Under the pieces are notes generated by a model that ran no database searches, had not been told where the DNA came from, and worked only from the letters and a program-made list of their open reading frames with translations. 64,000 bases of DNA, taken from contig NZ_JAFBCJ010000001.1 in the NCBI RefSeq assembly GCF_016907675.1, positions 1,178,001-1,242,000 of the forward strand, in the 5' to 3' direction. Below are positions 50,467 through 59,091 of this stretch, one piece after another. The position numbers and the translations under genes are program-made. Origin of the DNA: Geodermatophilus bullaregiensis (GTDB lineage Bacteria > Actinomycetota > Actinomycetes > Mycobacteriales > Geodermatophilaceae). Numbering within the stretch: the stretch's first letter is position 1; each line of letters begins with the position of its first letter.

Positions 50467-50489
50467 CCCCGGAAAAGCGGTCGACCGGC

Positions 50490-50513
50490 GGGGACCGCCG
50501 ACCTACGGTCCCC
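50490..50513 (+). terminator. Hairpin after the small membrane protein
   Basis: GGGGACCG (50490-50497) pairs with CGGTCCCC (50506-50513) around an eight-base loop, 24 bases after the stop. Confidence 0.6.
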
Positions 50514-50674
50514 CCATGCGCTCCTGAGCCCCCTCACGACGACGCCCGCGTCCCCGCCGGGACGCCCGCGGGTCGAGCCCCGGTTCCCCGCTCCCCCTCC
50601 GCCCGTCCGCCGGGCGCGTTCCTCCCTGGCTGCCGGCTGCCCGCGGCCGGTCCGACCTCCTCCAGGAGGCACCC

Positions 50675-51040
50675 GTGTCACGTCCCGTCCGTCCCCTCGG
50701 CGCCGCGGCCACCGCCGCCCACGCCGCGCTCCCCCCGTCCGACGCCGACGCCTTCGACCGGCTCGCGTCCGCCGTCCTCGCCTCCCCGGGCGCCGCGCTC
50801 GGAGCGGTGCTGCGGGCCCGGCTGCCGGGGCTCGCCGGCGTGCGGTGGCTGCGGACCGCCGGCCTGCCGCCCACCGCCCGGGCGTCAGCGCTCACCACCG
50901 AGCAGTGGCTGTCGCTGTACCGGTGCTGGCGGTCGAGCGCCCCGGCGCCGGGTGCGGGCCCGTCCGGCCGGGCGCCGGTCGGACGGCCCTCGGCGCACGG
51001 GCACGCGCCCGGCGCGCTGGCCGCCCCCCGCTGGCAGTAG
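50675..51040 (+). CDS. Unknown 121-residue protein, possible rRNA methyltransferase C-terminal remnant
   Basis: GTG start with AGGAGG seven bases upstream. The middle (A-V-L-R-A-R-L-P-G, V-R-W-L-R-T-A-G-L-P-P-T-A-R-A-S-A-L-T-T-E-Q-W-L-S-L-Y-R) resembles the helical C-terminal domain of Erm/KsgA-type rRNA adenine methyltransferases, which read WL-x(3)-G-(L/I)-x-P-x-x-R-x-x-x-L-T-x-E-x-W/F-x-x-L. The catalytic N-terminal domain is absent, so by this reading it is a remnant or a stand-alone RNA-binding domain; otherwise it is an unknown small protein. The last 35 residues are Pro/Ala/Gly-rich. Confidence 0.5.
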   Translation: MSRPVRPLGAAATAAHAALPPSDADAFDRLASAVLASPGAALGAVLRARLPGLAGVRWLRTAGLPPTARASALTTEQWLSLYRCWRSSAPAPGAGPSGRAPVGRPSAHGHAPGALAAPRWQ

Positions 51041-51042
51041 GG

Positions 51043-51096
51043 GGACCCCCTGCCTCCCCCGGCGCGGCCCCGCGGCGGGGGCAGGGGCCGGGGTCC
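51043..51096. terminator. Long hairpin between convergent genes
   Basis: GGACCCC (51043-51049) pairs with GGGGTCC (51090-51096), with CTGCC/GGCAG and a CCCCCG/CGGGGG core inside. Lies between the 121-residue protein and the GHKL protein. Confidence 0.6.
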
Positions 51097-51100
51097 TCCG

Positions 51101-54100
51101 CTAGCCGACCGCGTCCTCCGCGGCGAGGTCGGCGGCGCGGCGGGGCTCGGCGAACGCCTCGGCCAGCGCCTGCCGCAGCGGCCAGACCCCGGCCCGCCAG
51201 GCCAGCGCCCGGCCGAGGGCGCCCGGGGTGCCGTCCACGTGGTCGACGTCGGCGTCCGGCCACCAGGGGACCGGCCGGCCGCCGGCGAGCAGCGGCTCGT
51301 GGACGGCGACCTCGCCGGTCAGCTCCGCGACCCCGAGCCGGGCGGCGGCCAGCCCGGCCCCGGGCACGGCCGGCCACGGCTGCCGGCGCGCCGGGACACT
51401 GGTCACCGTCGCCTGCACGCGCTCGCTCGCCAGGGGCAGGTCGAGCAGGTCCGCGACCGGTCCGGGCGCGCCGCCCGCGGGCACCAGCAGCGCGTCGACC
51501 AGCGGCTGCAGCCACGGGGCGTCGAGCACCACCACCGGCTCGCGGCCCGGGTCGGCCACCCGGTCGGGAGCCACCCGGACCCGCGGCGGCGGGTCGACGT
51601 CGACGTCGTCGAGGGCGACCGCCAGCCGGGCGTACACGGTGCGCAGCACCGGCGGCAGCACCGTGCGGGCGGGGTCGCCGAGCCGGTCCAGCAGGTCCAG
51701 CGCGCCGTCGACGTCGGCCAGCACGTCGGCCACCGTGGCGGGGACGCGCAGCCGCCCGAGCACCTCCGGCGGCCCGTGCGCCTCGTCGTAGAGCCCCTGC
51801 AGCTCCCGGCTGCCGGGGGCGCGCAGCCGGTCGGGGCGCTGCCCGCCGAGGACCGGGTGCGTGGTCAGCCACCACCGCAGGTAGCCGGGCACCGCGACGC
51901 CGTCGAGGAGGACGTCGGCCCACGCCTCCTCCCCGACCGCGGCCAGCAGGGGCAGCGCGCCGGCCCAGTCGGCGACCAGCTCGAGGTCCCGGACGGCGGT
52001 CAGCGGCGGCCACGGGGGCGGCGGCGTCCCGGCCGGCAGCCGGTCGAGGACGGCGTCGGCCCACTCGTCGGCGGCGTCGACGTCGAGGTCGTCGGGGTCC
52101 TCCGCGCGGACCAGCCCGAACGTGGCCAGGACGCCGGCCGCCCGCAGCGCCGCGGGGTCGGCGGTGGCGGCGAAGTCCGGGTCCAGCGTGCCGAGCGCGC
52201 CGTCGCCGAGCACCGCGGCGAGCGGCGCGCCCGGCAGGAGCAGCTCTCCCGCCGGCGCCCACGCGCCCCCGCCGTCGGGAAGCGCGAGCTCGGCCAGCCA
52301 CGGCAGCTCACCGGGTGCGGTCCCCGCCGCCGCCACCAGGGCGAGCACCGCGGCGGCCAGCTCGGCCGGGTCGGCGTCGGACCAGCCCTCCTCGACGGCG
52401 TCCACCGACTGCTCGACCGCCGCCCGCACCGCCGGGTCGGCGAGCACCGCGGCCGCGGTGGCCGGGCGGGCGCCGAGGCGCTCGAGCAGCCGCCGGGCCG
52501 CGGGCGGCGCGACCGCCTCCGGGTGGGCGACCCGCAGCGACAGCGGCCCGAGCCGCTCCACCGGCAGGTCGTCGGCCGGGAGCAGCACCCCGGCCGGGCC
52601 GGGCGCCGTGCGGCCGTCGGCCAGCGGCACCGGGAGGGCGCCGAGCTCCTCGCGGTCGGCGCCGTCGAGGGCCGCGTAGAGCCGGGCCCACCACGCCGGT
52701 GGCCGGGCCACCCCGCCGACGGCCTCCACGACCTCGGCCAGCCCGACCCGCCGCACGCCGAGCGCGGCGAGCGCGGGCGCCCCGTCCCGCCGGGACCAGC
52801 CGGCCGGCAGCAGCCCCGGCACGACACCGGCCAGGACGGCGACCCGCTCGTCGGGGGCCTCGTCGAGGACGGCGGCGCGGTCGGGGGTCAGCCGGGTCTC
52901 CCCCGCTCCGTCCGGACCGGCGACAGGCAGCCAGGCCGTCGTCCGCAGCCGGTCGAGCGCGGCGCTGCCCAGGGCGGCGTCGAGCTCGGCGGCGACCAGG
53001 CCGATCCGCGGCACGAGGGCGAGCACCGCGGGGTCGGGCGGCAGCGCGGCGAGCAGGTCGGCGTAGGCCTCCGCCGCGACGGCGACCAGCGCGTCGGTGA
53101 CCGGTCCCGGCGCCACGTGGCGGCGGTCGGGGCCGAGCGGGAAGGGCGCGACCAGGCGCACGGGCAGCGACAGCGGCTCGTCGCTCGGCGTCGGCGCGTG
53201 CACCACCTGGCGCACCGGCAGGGGCAGCGGCCGGCCGTCGTCGTCGAGCGGCACCGCCCAGGTGACGGTGTACCCGCGGCGGGCGCGCTCCTCGACCGGG
53301 CGGTCGGCGAACAGCTGCGCCGGCAGCTCGCCGGTGCGCTCCTCCACCCGCCAGGTCGTCGTCCGGTCGCCGTCGCGCAGCCGGGCCAGCGGGCGGGTGC
53401 GCGTGCAGGACAGCGTCCGCACCGCGCCGTCGACCACCACCTCGACCTCCGCGAGGCCGGGCAGCGCGAGCAGCAGCTCGGCCTCGAGCTCCTCCAGCGC
53501 CGCGCGGACGGCGGCCCGCGAGCCGGGGCGCAGCGGCAGGACGACCTCGGTGGCGTAGCCCGCCGGCGGCGCCCCCTCGGCCGGCCACGGCAGCCGCAGC
53601 ACCGGGACGACGCCCTCCCGGCGGGCCACCTCCTCGGCGAGCGCGGGCACGTCGGCGACCTCGGCGCGGGTGCGTGCGGCGCTGAAGCGCACGCCGCCGC
53701 CCGTCGAGTGCACGGCCGGCTCGTCGCTGACGGCGAGCACCGCGGCGAAGCCCACCCCGAACCGGCCGACCGTCGGGAGCCGTGGCCCCTCCGGATCCGC
53801 GGGCCAATCGACGGTCGCGGGCTCGTCCCGCTTGGCCGAGGCCCGCAGGCTCGCCAGTCCGCTCACCCCGTCGGCGTCCAGCGGCGCCCCGGTGTTGGCC
53901 GCGTGCAGCACCTCTCCCCCGCCCCCGACGTCGGCCAGCTCCAGCCGCAACCGGCCCGGCACGCCGGCGCGGACCGCGGCGTCGGCGGCGTTCTGCGCGA
54001 GCTCGACCAGCAGCCGGTCGCGGTAGCCGCCGCGGACCAGGTCCTCCTCGGCGTTGGCGTCCTCGCGGAAGCGCGCCGGGGAGTCGCTCCAGGCGGCGAG

Positions 54101-54154
54101 CACCCGCCGGCGCAGCGCCGCGGTGTCGAAGGGGTCCACCACGGGGGTCAGCAT
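51101..54154 (-). CDS. Sacsin-like GHKL-ATPase protein
   Basis: 1017 residues. N-terminal Hsp90-type ATP-binding domain: L-L-V-E-L-A-Q-N-A-A-D-A-A (N-box, Asn55), then A-N-T-G-A-P-L-D-A-D-G-V-S-G-L (G1 box) and V-G-R-F-G-V-G-F-A-A-V-L-A-V-S (G2 box, 129-143). This is the sacsin N-terminal-like family widespread in actinobacteria. The remaining 800 residues are helical, acidic and proline-rich with no other known domain. ATG at 54154. Function unknown; the fold suggests a conformational ATPase. Divergent from the aldehyde dehydrogenase gene. Confidence 0.85.
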   Translation of the reverse strand: MLTPVVDPFDTAALRRRVLAAWSDSPARFREDANAEEDLVRGGYRDRLLVELAQNAADAAVRAGVPGRLRLELADVGGGGEVLHAANTGAPLDADGVSGLASLRASAKRDEPATVDWPADPEGPRLPTVGRFGVGFAAVLAVSDEPAVHSTGGGVRFSAARTRAEVADVPALAEEVARREGVVPVLRLPWPAEGAPPAGYATEVVLPLRPGSRAAVRAALEELEAELLLALPGLAEVEVVVDGAVRTLSCTRTRPLARLRDGDRTTTWRVEERTGELPAQLFADRPVEERARRGYTVTWAVPLDDDGRPLPLPVRQVVHAPTPSDEPLSLPVRLVAPFPLGPDRRHVAPGPVTDALVAVAAEAYADLLAALPPDPAVLALVPRIGLVAAELDAALGSAALDRLRTTAWLPVAGPDGAGETRLTPDRAAVLDEAPDERVAVLAGVVPGLLPAGWSRRDGAPALAALGVRRVGLAEVVEAVGGVARPPAWWARLYAALDGADREELGALPVPLADGRTAPGPAGVLLPADDLPVERLGPLSLRVAHPEAVAPPAARRLLERLGARPATAAAVLADPAVRAAVEQSVDAVEEGWSDADPAELAAAVLALVAAAGTAPGELPWLAELALPDGGGAWAPAGELLLPGAPLAAVLGDGALGTLDPDFAATADPAALRAAGVLATFGLVRAEDPDDLDVDAADEWADAVLDRLPAGTPPPPWPPLTAVRDLELVADWAGALPLLAAVGEEAWADVLLDGVAVPGYLRWWLTTHPVLGGQRPDRLRAPGSRELQGLYDEAHGPPEVLGRLRVPATVADVLADVDGALDLLDRLGDPARTVLPPVLRTVYARLAVALDDVDVDPPPRVRVAPDRVADPGREPVVVLDAPWLQPLVDALLVPAGGAPGPVADLLDLPLASERVQATVTSVPARRQPWPAVPGAGLAAARLGVAELTGEVAVHEPLLAGGRPVPWWPDADVDHVDGTPGALGRALAWRAGVWPLRQALAEAFAEPRRAADLAAEDAVG

Positions 54155-54229
54155 GGCAGCGCGCGGGTCCCCCGAACGGGTCCACGACCGGCGCTACGCA
54201 CCGGTAACTTCGCCGGTAACCTGCGCCAC

Positions 54230-55768
54230 ATGTCGCCCGCGGAGCAGCTCGACACCGTCACCGACGCCACCGCCGGCACGGTCGACCGGCACGCCACCAC
54301 CGAGACGTTCGAGTCGACGGACCCGGCCACCGGCGCCGTCGTCGGCGTCTTCCCGGTGCACGACGCGCAGGCCGTGCAGGAGGCCGTCGACCGGGCCCGG
54401 GCCGCCGCGCGGCCGTGGGCCGACCTCGGCTTCGACGGCCGCCGGCAGCGGCTGGCCGCCTACCGCGGCTACCTGGCCCGGCGGGTGCACGAGCTGGCCG
54501 ACCTGGTGCACCGCGAGAACGGCAAGCCGCGCGCCGACGCGATCCTCGAGATCACCCTCGCCGTCGACCACCTGGCCTGGGCCGGCGCGCACGCCCGCCG
54601 GACACTGGGCCGGCGCCGGGTGCGCGCCGGGCTGCTGGCGGCCAACCACGCCGCGTACCTGGAGTACCAGCCGCTCGGGGTCGTCGGCGTCATCGGCCCG
54701 TGGAACTACCCGGTGTTCACGCCGATGGGCTCGATCGCCTACGCGCTGGCCGCCGGCAACGCCGTCGTGTTCAAGCCCTCCGAGCACACGCCCGCCGTCG
54801 GCGCGTGGCTCGCCGCCGCCTGGCGGGCCGCCGTCCCCGACGTCGCCGACGCCTTCCAGGTCGTCACCGGCTTCGGAGAGACCGGTGCGGCGCTCTGCCG
54901 GGCCGGCGTCGGCAAGCTCGCCTTCACCGGCTCGGCGCCGACCGGCCGGCGGGTCATGGCCGCCTGCGCCGAGACCCTCACGCCGGTGCTCATGGAGCTC
55001 GGCGGCAAGGACGCGATGATCGTCGACGACGACGCCGACGTGCCCGCCGCGGCCGACGCCGCCGTCTGGGGCGCGATGAGCAACGCGGGGCAGACCTGCA
55101 TCGGCATCGAGCGGGTCTACGCGACCGCCCCGGTCTACGACCGCTTCGTCGCCGAGGTGACCGAGCGGGTGCGCGGCCTGCGCCCCGGCTCGGACGACGA
55201 GGCCGCCTACGGCCCGATGACGATGGCCGCGCAGGCCGACGTCGTGAGGCGGCACCTCGACGACGCGACGTCCTCCGGCGGGCGCGCGGTCCTCGGCGGC
55301 ACCGTCGACGGCGGGTTCGTCCTGCCGACCGTGCTCCTCGACGTCCCCGAGTCGTCGTCCGCGGTGCGGGAGGAGACCTTCGGGCCGACGCTCACCATCA
55401 CCCGGGTCGCCGACGCCGAGGAGGCGCTGGAGCGGACGAACGCGACGTCCTACGGGCTGGCCGGCGCGGTGTTCTCCCGCTCCAGGGCGCGCGCGATGGA
55501 CCTCGCGCGCCGGATGCGCAGCGGCATGACGAGCATCAACTCGGTTCAGACCTTCGCCTCGGTCCCGGCGCTGCCCTTCGGCGGGGTCGGCGAGAGCGGT
55601 TTCGGCCGGATCCACGGCGAGGACGGGCTCAAGGAGTTCACCCGGGCCAAGGCGATCACCCGCCGGCGCTTCCCGCTGCCGGTGGACCTCACGTCGTTCA
55701 CCCGCCCGCCGGCCGCGGCCGACGCGCTGGCGCGGGTCGTGGGCGTGGTGCACGGCCGGCACCGGTGA
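54230..55768 (+). CDS. Aldehyde dehydrogenase
   Basis: 512 residues. P-W-N-Y-P-V-F and K-P-S-E-H-T-P cofactor segments; F-T-G-S-A-P-T-G; general base Glu in M-E-L-G-G-K-D; nucleophile Cys in N-A-G-Q-T-C-I-G-I-E-R; and E-E-T-F-G-P. Belongs to the NAD(P)-dependent ALDH superfamily, near the succinate-semialdehyde/ coniferyl aldehyde type. It could oxidise amine-derived aldehydes (from the amine oxidase) or the semialdehyde of the box route. ATG chosen as the first methionine after the promoter gap. No cognate gene beside it. Confidence 0.9.
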   Translation: MSPAEQLDTVTDATAGTVDRHATTETFESTDPATGAVVGVFPVHDAQAVQEAVDRARAAARPWADLGFDGRRQRLAAYRGYLARRVHELADLVHRENGKPRADAILEITLAVDHLAWAGAHARRTLGRRRVRAGLLAANHAAYLEYQPLGVVGVIGPWNYPVFTPMGSIAYALAAGNAVVFKPSEHTPAVGAWLAAAWRAAVPDVADAFQVVTGFGETGAALCRAGVGKLAFTGSAPTGRRVMAACAETLTPVLMELGGKDAMIVDDDADVPAAADAAVWGAMSNAGQTCIGIERVYATAPVYDRFVAEVTERVRGLRPGSDDEAAYGPMTMAAQADVVRRHLDDATSSGGRAVLGGTVDGGFVLPTVLLDVPESSSAVREETFGPTLTITRVADAEEALERTNATSYGLAGAVFSRSRARAMDLARRMRSGMTSINSVQTFASVPALPFGGVGESGFGRIHGEDGLKEFTRAKAITRRRFPLPVDLTSFTRPPAAADALARVVGVVHGRHR

Positions 55769-55875
55769 GCGACGGTCGTGGTCGCCGAGCGGGCCGCCGA
55801 CCTCGTGACCGGCCGCACCGTCGACCCGGGGCTCGCCGCCACCGCCGCCCGACCGCGGCCGGGACGGGCGCCCCG

Positions 55876-55933
55876 GGGGTGTTCCGCGGCCTCCTCGAGT
55901 CCTGCAGGACCCCGGGAGGACGAGGAACACCCC
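55876..55933. terminator. Cruciform-like double hairpin after aldehyde dehydrogenase
   Basis: GGGGTGTTCC (55876-55885) pairs with GGAACACCCC (55924-55933), enclosing the perfect palindrome GTCCTGCAGGAC. Lies about 110 bases after the stop. Confidence 0.6.
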
Positions 55934-56021
55934 GGTCGCGGCGTGCGCGGAGGGCTGTCCATCGGGCGGGCCCGCGGTGGATGCTCGGGCGCCCGGACGG
56001 CCACCGCGACGAGGAGCAGCC

Positions 56022-56366
56022 ATGGCCCGCACCCCGCAGGAGATCTTCGCGGCGCACGTGACCGCGATCGGCAACGCCGACCTCGACGGCATCGCTGCCG
56101 ACTACGCCGAGGACGCCCTGTTCATCACGCCCGACGGGGTGGTCAGGGGCAGGGACGGCATCCGCAGCGCCTTCGCCGGGCTGCTCGGCGAGATCCCCGA
56201 CGCCGCGTGGGACATCCCCACCCAGCACTTCGTGGACGACGTGCTCTTCATCGAGTGGACGGCGGTCTCGGAGAAGGCGCGGGCCGAGGGCGTCGACACG
56301 TTCGTCTTCGCCGGCGACTCGATCCGTGTGCAGACGGTCCGGTTCACCCTGGAGCGCACCGGCTGA
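56022..56366 (+). CDS. SnoaL/NTF2-like protein
   Basis: 114 residues of the NTF2-like cone fold: A-H-V-T-A-I-G-N-A-D-L-D-G-I-A-A-D-Y-A-E-D-A-L-F-I-T-P at the start and V-L-F-I-E-W-T-A and F-A-G-D-S-I-R near the end. Such proteins are small hydrolases, isomerases or ligand binders. GAGGAG before the ATG. Stands alone. Confidence 0.8.
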   Translation: MARTPQEIFAAHVTAIGNADLDGIAADYAEDALFITPDGVVRGRDGIRSAFAGLLGEIPDAAWDIPTQHFVDDVLFIEWTAVSEKARAEGVDTFVFAGDSIRVQTVRFTLERTG

Positions 56367-56394
56367 CCGGGCCGCTCCACCGGCCGATCCGCCG

Positions 56395-57717
56395 TCAGCC
56401 GTGGGTGGTGGCGGCGGAGGCGGTCGTCGGCTCGGTGGGGACGGCGGGCGGCGCGGCCGGGACCGGGCGGCGGCGGATCGAGACCGACAGCGCCGCGGCC
56501 ACCAGGCAGAGCGCGCCGGCGCCGAACCAGGCCAGGTCGTAGGAGCCGGTGACGTCGCGGACGACGCCGCCGCCGAACGCGGCCACCGCGGACCCCACCT
56601 GGTGCGAGGCGAACACCCAGCCGAAGACGACGGGCGCCCGCGCACCGAAGTGCTCGCGGCACAGCGCCAGGGTCGGCGGCACGGTGGCCACCCAGTCCAG
56701 GCCGTAGAAGACGATGAACGCGATCATGCTGACGTGCAGGTCCGGCCCGAACAGGGGCGGCAGCAGGAACAGCGACAGGCCGCGCAGCGCGTAGTAGGCG
56801 AGCAACAGCACCCGCGGGTCGGTCCGGTCGGTGAGCCAGCCGGACAGCACGGTGCCGGCGATGTCGAAGACCCCGACCACCGCGAGCAGCGCCGCCGCCG
56901 TCGTCACCGGCATGCCGTGGTCGTGCGCGGCCGGGATGAAGTGCGGCTGCACCAGCCCGTTGGTCGACGCCCCGCAGATGAAGAAGCCCGCCGCGAGCAG
57001 CCAGAAGGGGCGGGACCGGGCGGCGTCGAGCAGCCCGCGGACGGCGGTGCGCGCCGCTCCCGAGCGCACCGGGTCGACGTCGTCGGCCGCCGTCCCGCCG
57101 TAGGGGACGGCACCGACGTCGCGCGGCCGGTCGCGCAGCAGCCAGGCCACCAGCGGGACGACGGCGAGCGCGGCGGCCGTGGTGCCCAGCGACGCCGCCC
57201 GCCAGCCTCCGCTGGTCTCGGCGACCGCGGCGACCACCGGCAGGAACACCAGCTGCCCGGTCGCGCCGCCGGCGGTGAGGATCCCGGAGACCAGGCCGCG
57301 CCGGGAGACGAACCAGCGTCCGGTCACCGTGGCGACCAGCGACAGCGCCATCGACCCGGTGCCGAGCCCGACCGCGAACCCCCACAGCAGCACCAGCTGC
57401 CAGCTCGCCGTCATGAAGACGGTGAGGCCGCTGCCCAGCGCGGTCAGCAGCAGCGCGCAGACGACGACCCGCCGGATGCCGAAGCGCTCCATGAGCGCCG
57501 CGGCGAACGGCGCGGTCAGCCCGTAGAGCGCCATGTTCACCGCGACGGCGGCCGAGATGGTCGACACCGACCAGCCGAACTCCGCGCGCAGCGGGTCGAT
57601 GAGCACGCCGGGCACCGCGCGGAACGCAGCGGCGCCGACGAGGGCCAGGAAGGTCACCGCGGCCACCCACCAGGCGGGGTGCACGCGGCGGCTCCGGGCG
57701 GGCGCGGTCGTCGTCAC
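56395..57717 (-). CDS. MFS transporter
   Basis: 440 residues with 12 membrane helices. The motif A-like loop (M-E-R-F-G-I-R-R-V) and the middle W-F-V-S-R-R-G-L-V-S-G of the oxalate/formate antiporter type suggest a monocarboxylate or drug transporter. GTG 57717 is used; no better site. Divergent from the GlxA/AraC regulator, which likely controls it. Substrate unknown. Confidence 0.85.
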   Translation of the reverse strand: MTTTAPARSRRVHPAWWVAAVTFLALVGAAAFRAVPGVLIDPLRAEFGWSVSTISAAVAVNMALYGLTAPFAAALMERFGIRRVVVCALLLTALGSGLTVFMTASWQLVLLWGFAVGLGTGSMALSLVATVTGRWFVSRRGLVSGILTAGGATGQLVFLPVVAAVAETSGGWRAASLGTTAAALAVVPLVAWLLRDRPRDVGAVPYGGTAADDVDPVRSGAARTAVRGLLDAARSRPFWLLAAGFFICGASTNGLVQPHFIPAAHDHGMPVTTAAALLAVVGVFDIAGTVLSGWLTDRTDPRVLLLAYYALRGLSLFLLPPLFGPDLHVSMIAFIVFYGLDWVATVPPTLALCREHFGARAPVVFGWVFASHQVGSAVAAFGGGVVRDVTGSYDLAWFGAGALCLVAAALSVSIRRRPVPAAPPAVPTEPTTASAATTHG

Positions 57718-57772
57718 GACCGGAGAGCATGACCGATGCCGTCGGCGACCGGCCAGTGGCCCGGCGGCCACC

Positions 57773-57799
57773 GTGTGTCAGGATCCGGCCATGACACAC
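57773..57799. promoter_or_regulatory. Inverted repeat over the start codon of the GlxA/AraC regulator
   Basis: GTGTGTCA (57773-57780) and TGACACAC (57792-57799) are perfect inverted copies with an 11-base spacer; the second arm covers the ATG at 57791. Located in the divergent gap, it may be an autoregulatory operator. Confidence 0.45.
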
Positions 57800-58810
57800 G
57801 GCTCGGTCCCGGCCATGACGGGCACCCCCGGGACCACGGCACCGCACGAGGTCGTCGTGCTCGCGCTCGAGGACGTCGTCGGTCTCGAGCTCGGCCTCCC
57901 CCACCGGCTGCTCGGCATCGCCGAGGACGCCGAGGGCCGCCCGCTGTACCGGGTGCGCGTGGCCACCCTGGACGGCCGCCCGGTGCGGACGGCGGACGGC
58001 TGGTCGGTGGTGCCCGGGCACGACGCGGCGGTGCTCGGGGAGGCCGGCACGGTCGTCGTCCCGGGCACCGAGGGCGGCACGGCGCTGTCCGAGGGCCGGA
58101 TCCCCGACGCGCTGCGCGCCGCCCTGGTCCGCGCCTCGGGGCACGCCCGGCTCGTGTCGCTGTGCACCGGCGCCTCGGTGCTGGCGGCCGCCGGCCTGCT
58201 CGACGGGCGGCCGGCCGCGACGCACTGGCGCGACGCCGACCGCTTCCGCCGGCTCTTCCCCGCCGTCCGCCTCGACCCCGACGTCCTCTTCGTCGACGAC
58301 GGCGACGTCCTCACCAGCGCCGGCGTCGCGGCCGGCATCGACCTGCTGCTGCACCTGGTGCGGCGCGACCACGGCAGCGAGGTGGCCAACCGGGTGGCGC
58401 GGCGCAACGTCGTCGCCCCGTGGCGCGAGGGCGGCCAGGCGCAGTTCGTCGAGCGGCCGCTGCCCGACGCCGGCGAGGCGGGGACGGCGGCCACCCGGGC
58501 GTGGGCGGTGGAGCACCTGGCCGAGCCGCTGACGCTGGCCGACCTCGCCGCGCACGCGCGGATGAGCGTGCGCACCTTCACCCGGCGCTTCCGCGAGGAG
58601 ACGGGCCTCTCGCCGCTGCGCTGGCTGGCCGCGCAGCGCATCGCCCTGGCCCGCCGGCTGCTGGAGTCCACCGACGCCTCGGTCGACCGGGTCGCCGAGG
58701 AGGCCGGGTTCGGGACGACGGCGTCGCTGCGCGCCCACCTGCGGGCCGCGCTCGGCGTCGCGCCCGGGGCCTACCGCCGCACCTACCGCGGCGCCGGCCG
58801 CACCGCCTGA
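57791..58810 (+). CDS. GlxA-family AraC-type regulator
   Basis: 339 residues. The N-terminal part is a DJ-1/PfpI-like domain (S-L-C-T-G-A-S-V-L-A-A-A-G-L-L-D-G-R-P-A-A-T-H-W with the elbow Cys) and the C-terminal 100 residues are a double AraC helix-turn-helix (S-V-R-T-F-T-R-R-F-R-E-E-T-G, and V-A-E-E-A-G-F-G). ATG 57791 or 57815. It probably controls the divergent MFS gene. Confidence 0.88.
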   Translation: MTHGSVPAMTGTPGTTAPHEVVVLALEDVVGLELGLPHRLLGIAEDAEGRPLYRVRVATLDGRPVRTADGWSVVPGHDAAVLGEAGTVVVPGTEGGTALSEGRIPDALRAALVRASGHARLVSLCTGASVLAAAGLLDGRPAATHWRDADRFRRLFPAVRLDPDVLFVDDGDVLTSAGVAAGIDLLLHLVRRDHGSEVANRVARRNVVAPWREGGQAQFVERPLPDAGEAGTAATRAWAVEHLAEPLTLADLAAHARMSVRTFTRRFREETGLSPLRWLAAQRIALARRLLESTDASVDRVAEEAGFGTTASLRAHLRAALGVAPGAYRRTYRGAGRTA

Positions 58811-59091
58811 GAGGTGCCCGCTGCGCCAGGGAGGCACCCGGACGGGTGAGGTGTGACGGGCGACTCCCCGCGCCTGCGGCAGGAACGGCGCCCGCGTCTG
58901 GTTGAGTGGGGTGTACCGGCGTTGCCCTCGCTCATCCGGAGCTGCAGGACTCGACGTCGGGCTGGAGCAGCGCCACGGAGGCGCGCCCGGCTGTCCGACG
59001 TCGCCGACGGCGCGACCCGCCCCTCCCCGGGGCCGGCGTGCGCCCGCGTGCGGTGACCGAGGACGGCGACCCGAGAACGCCCGAGGACCCC

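Noticed and set aside
43107-54154. Defence island formed by the macro-SIR2 protein and the sacsin-like ATPase
   Set aside because: They are 6 kb apart with ordinary metabolic genes between (thiolase, reductase, DUF1206). No nuclease, toxin, integrase or restriction gene is nearby.
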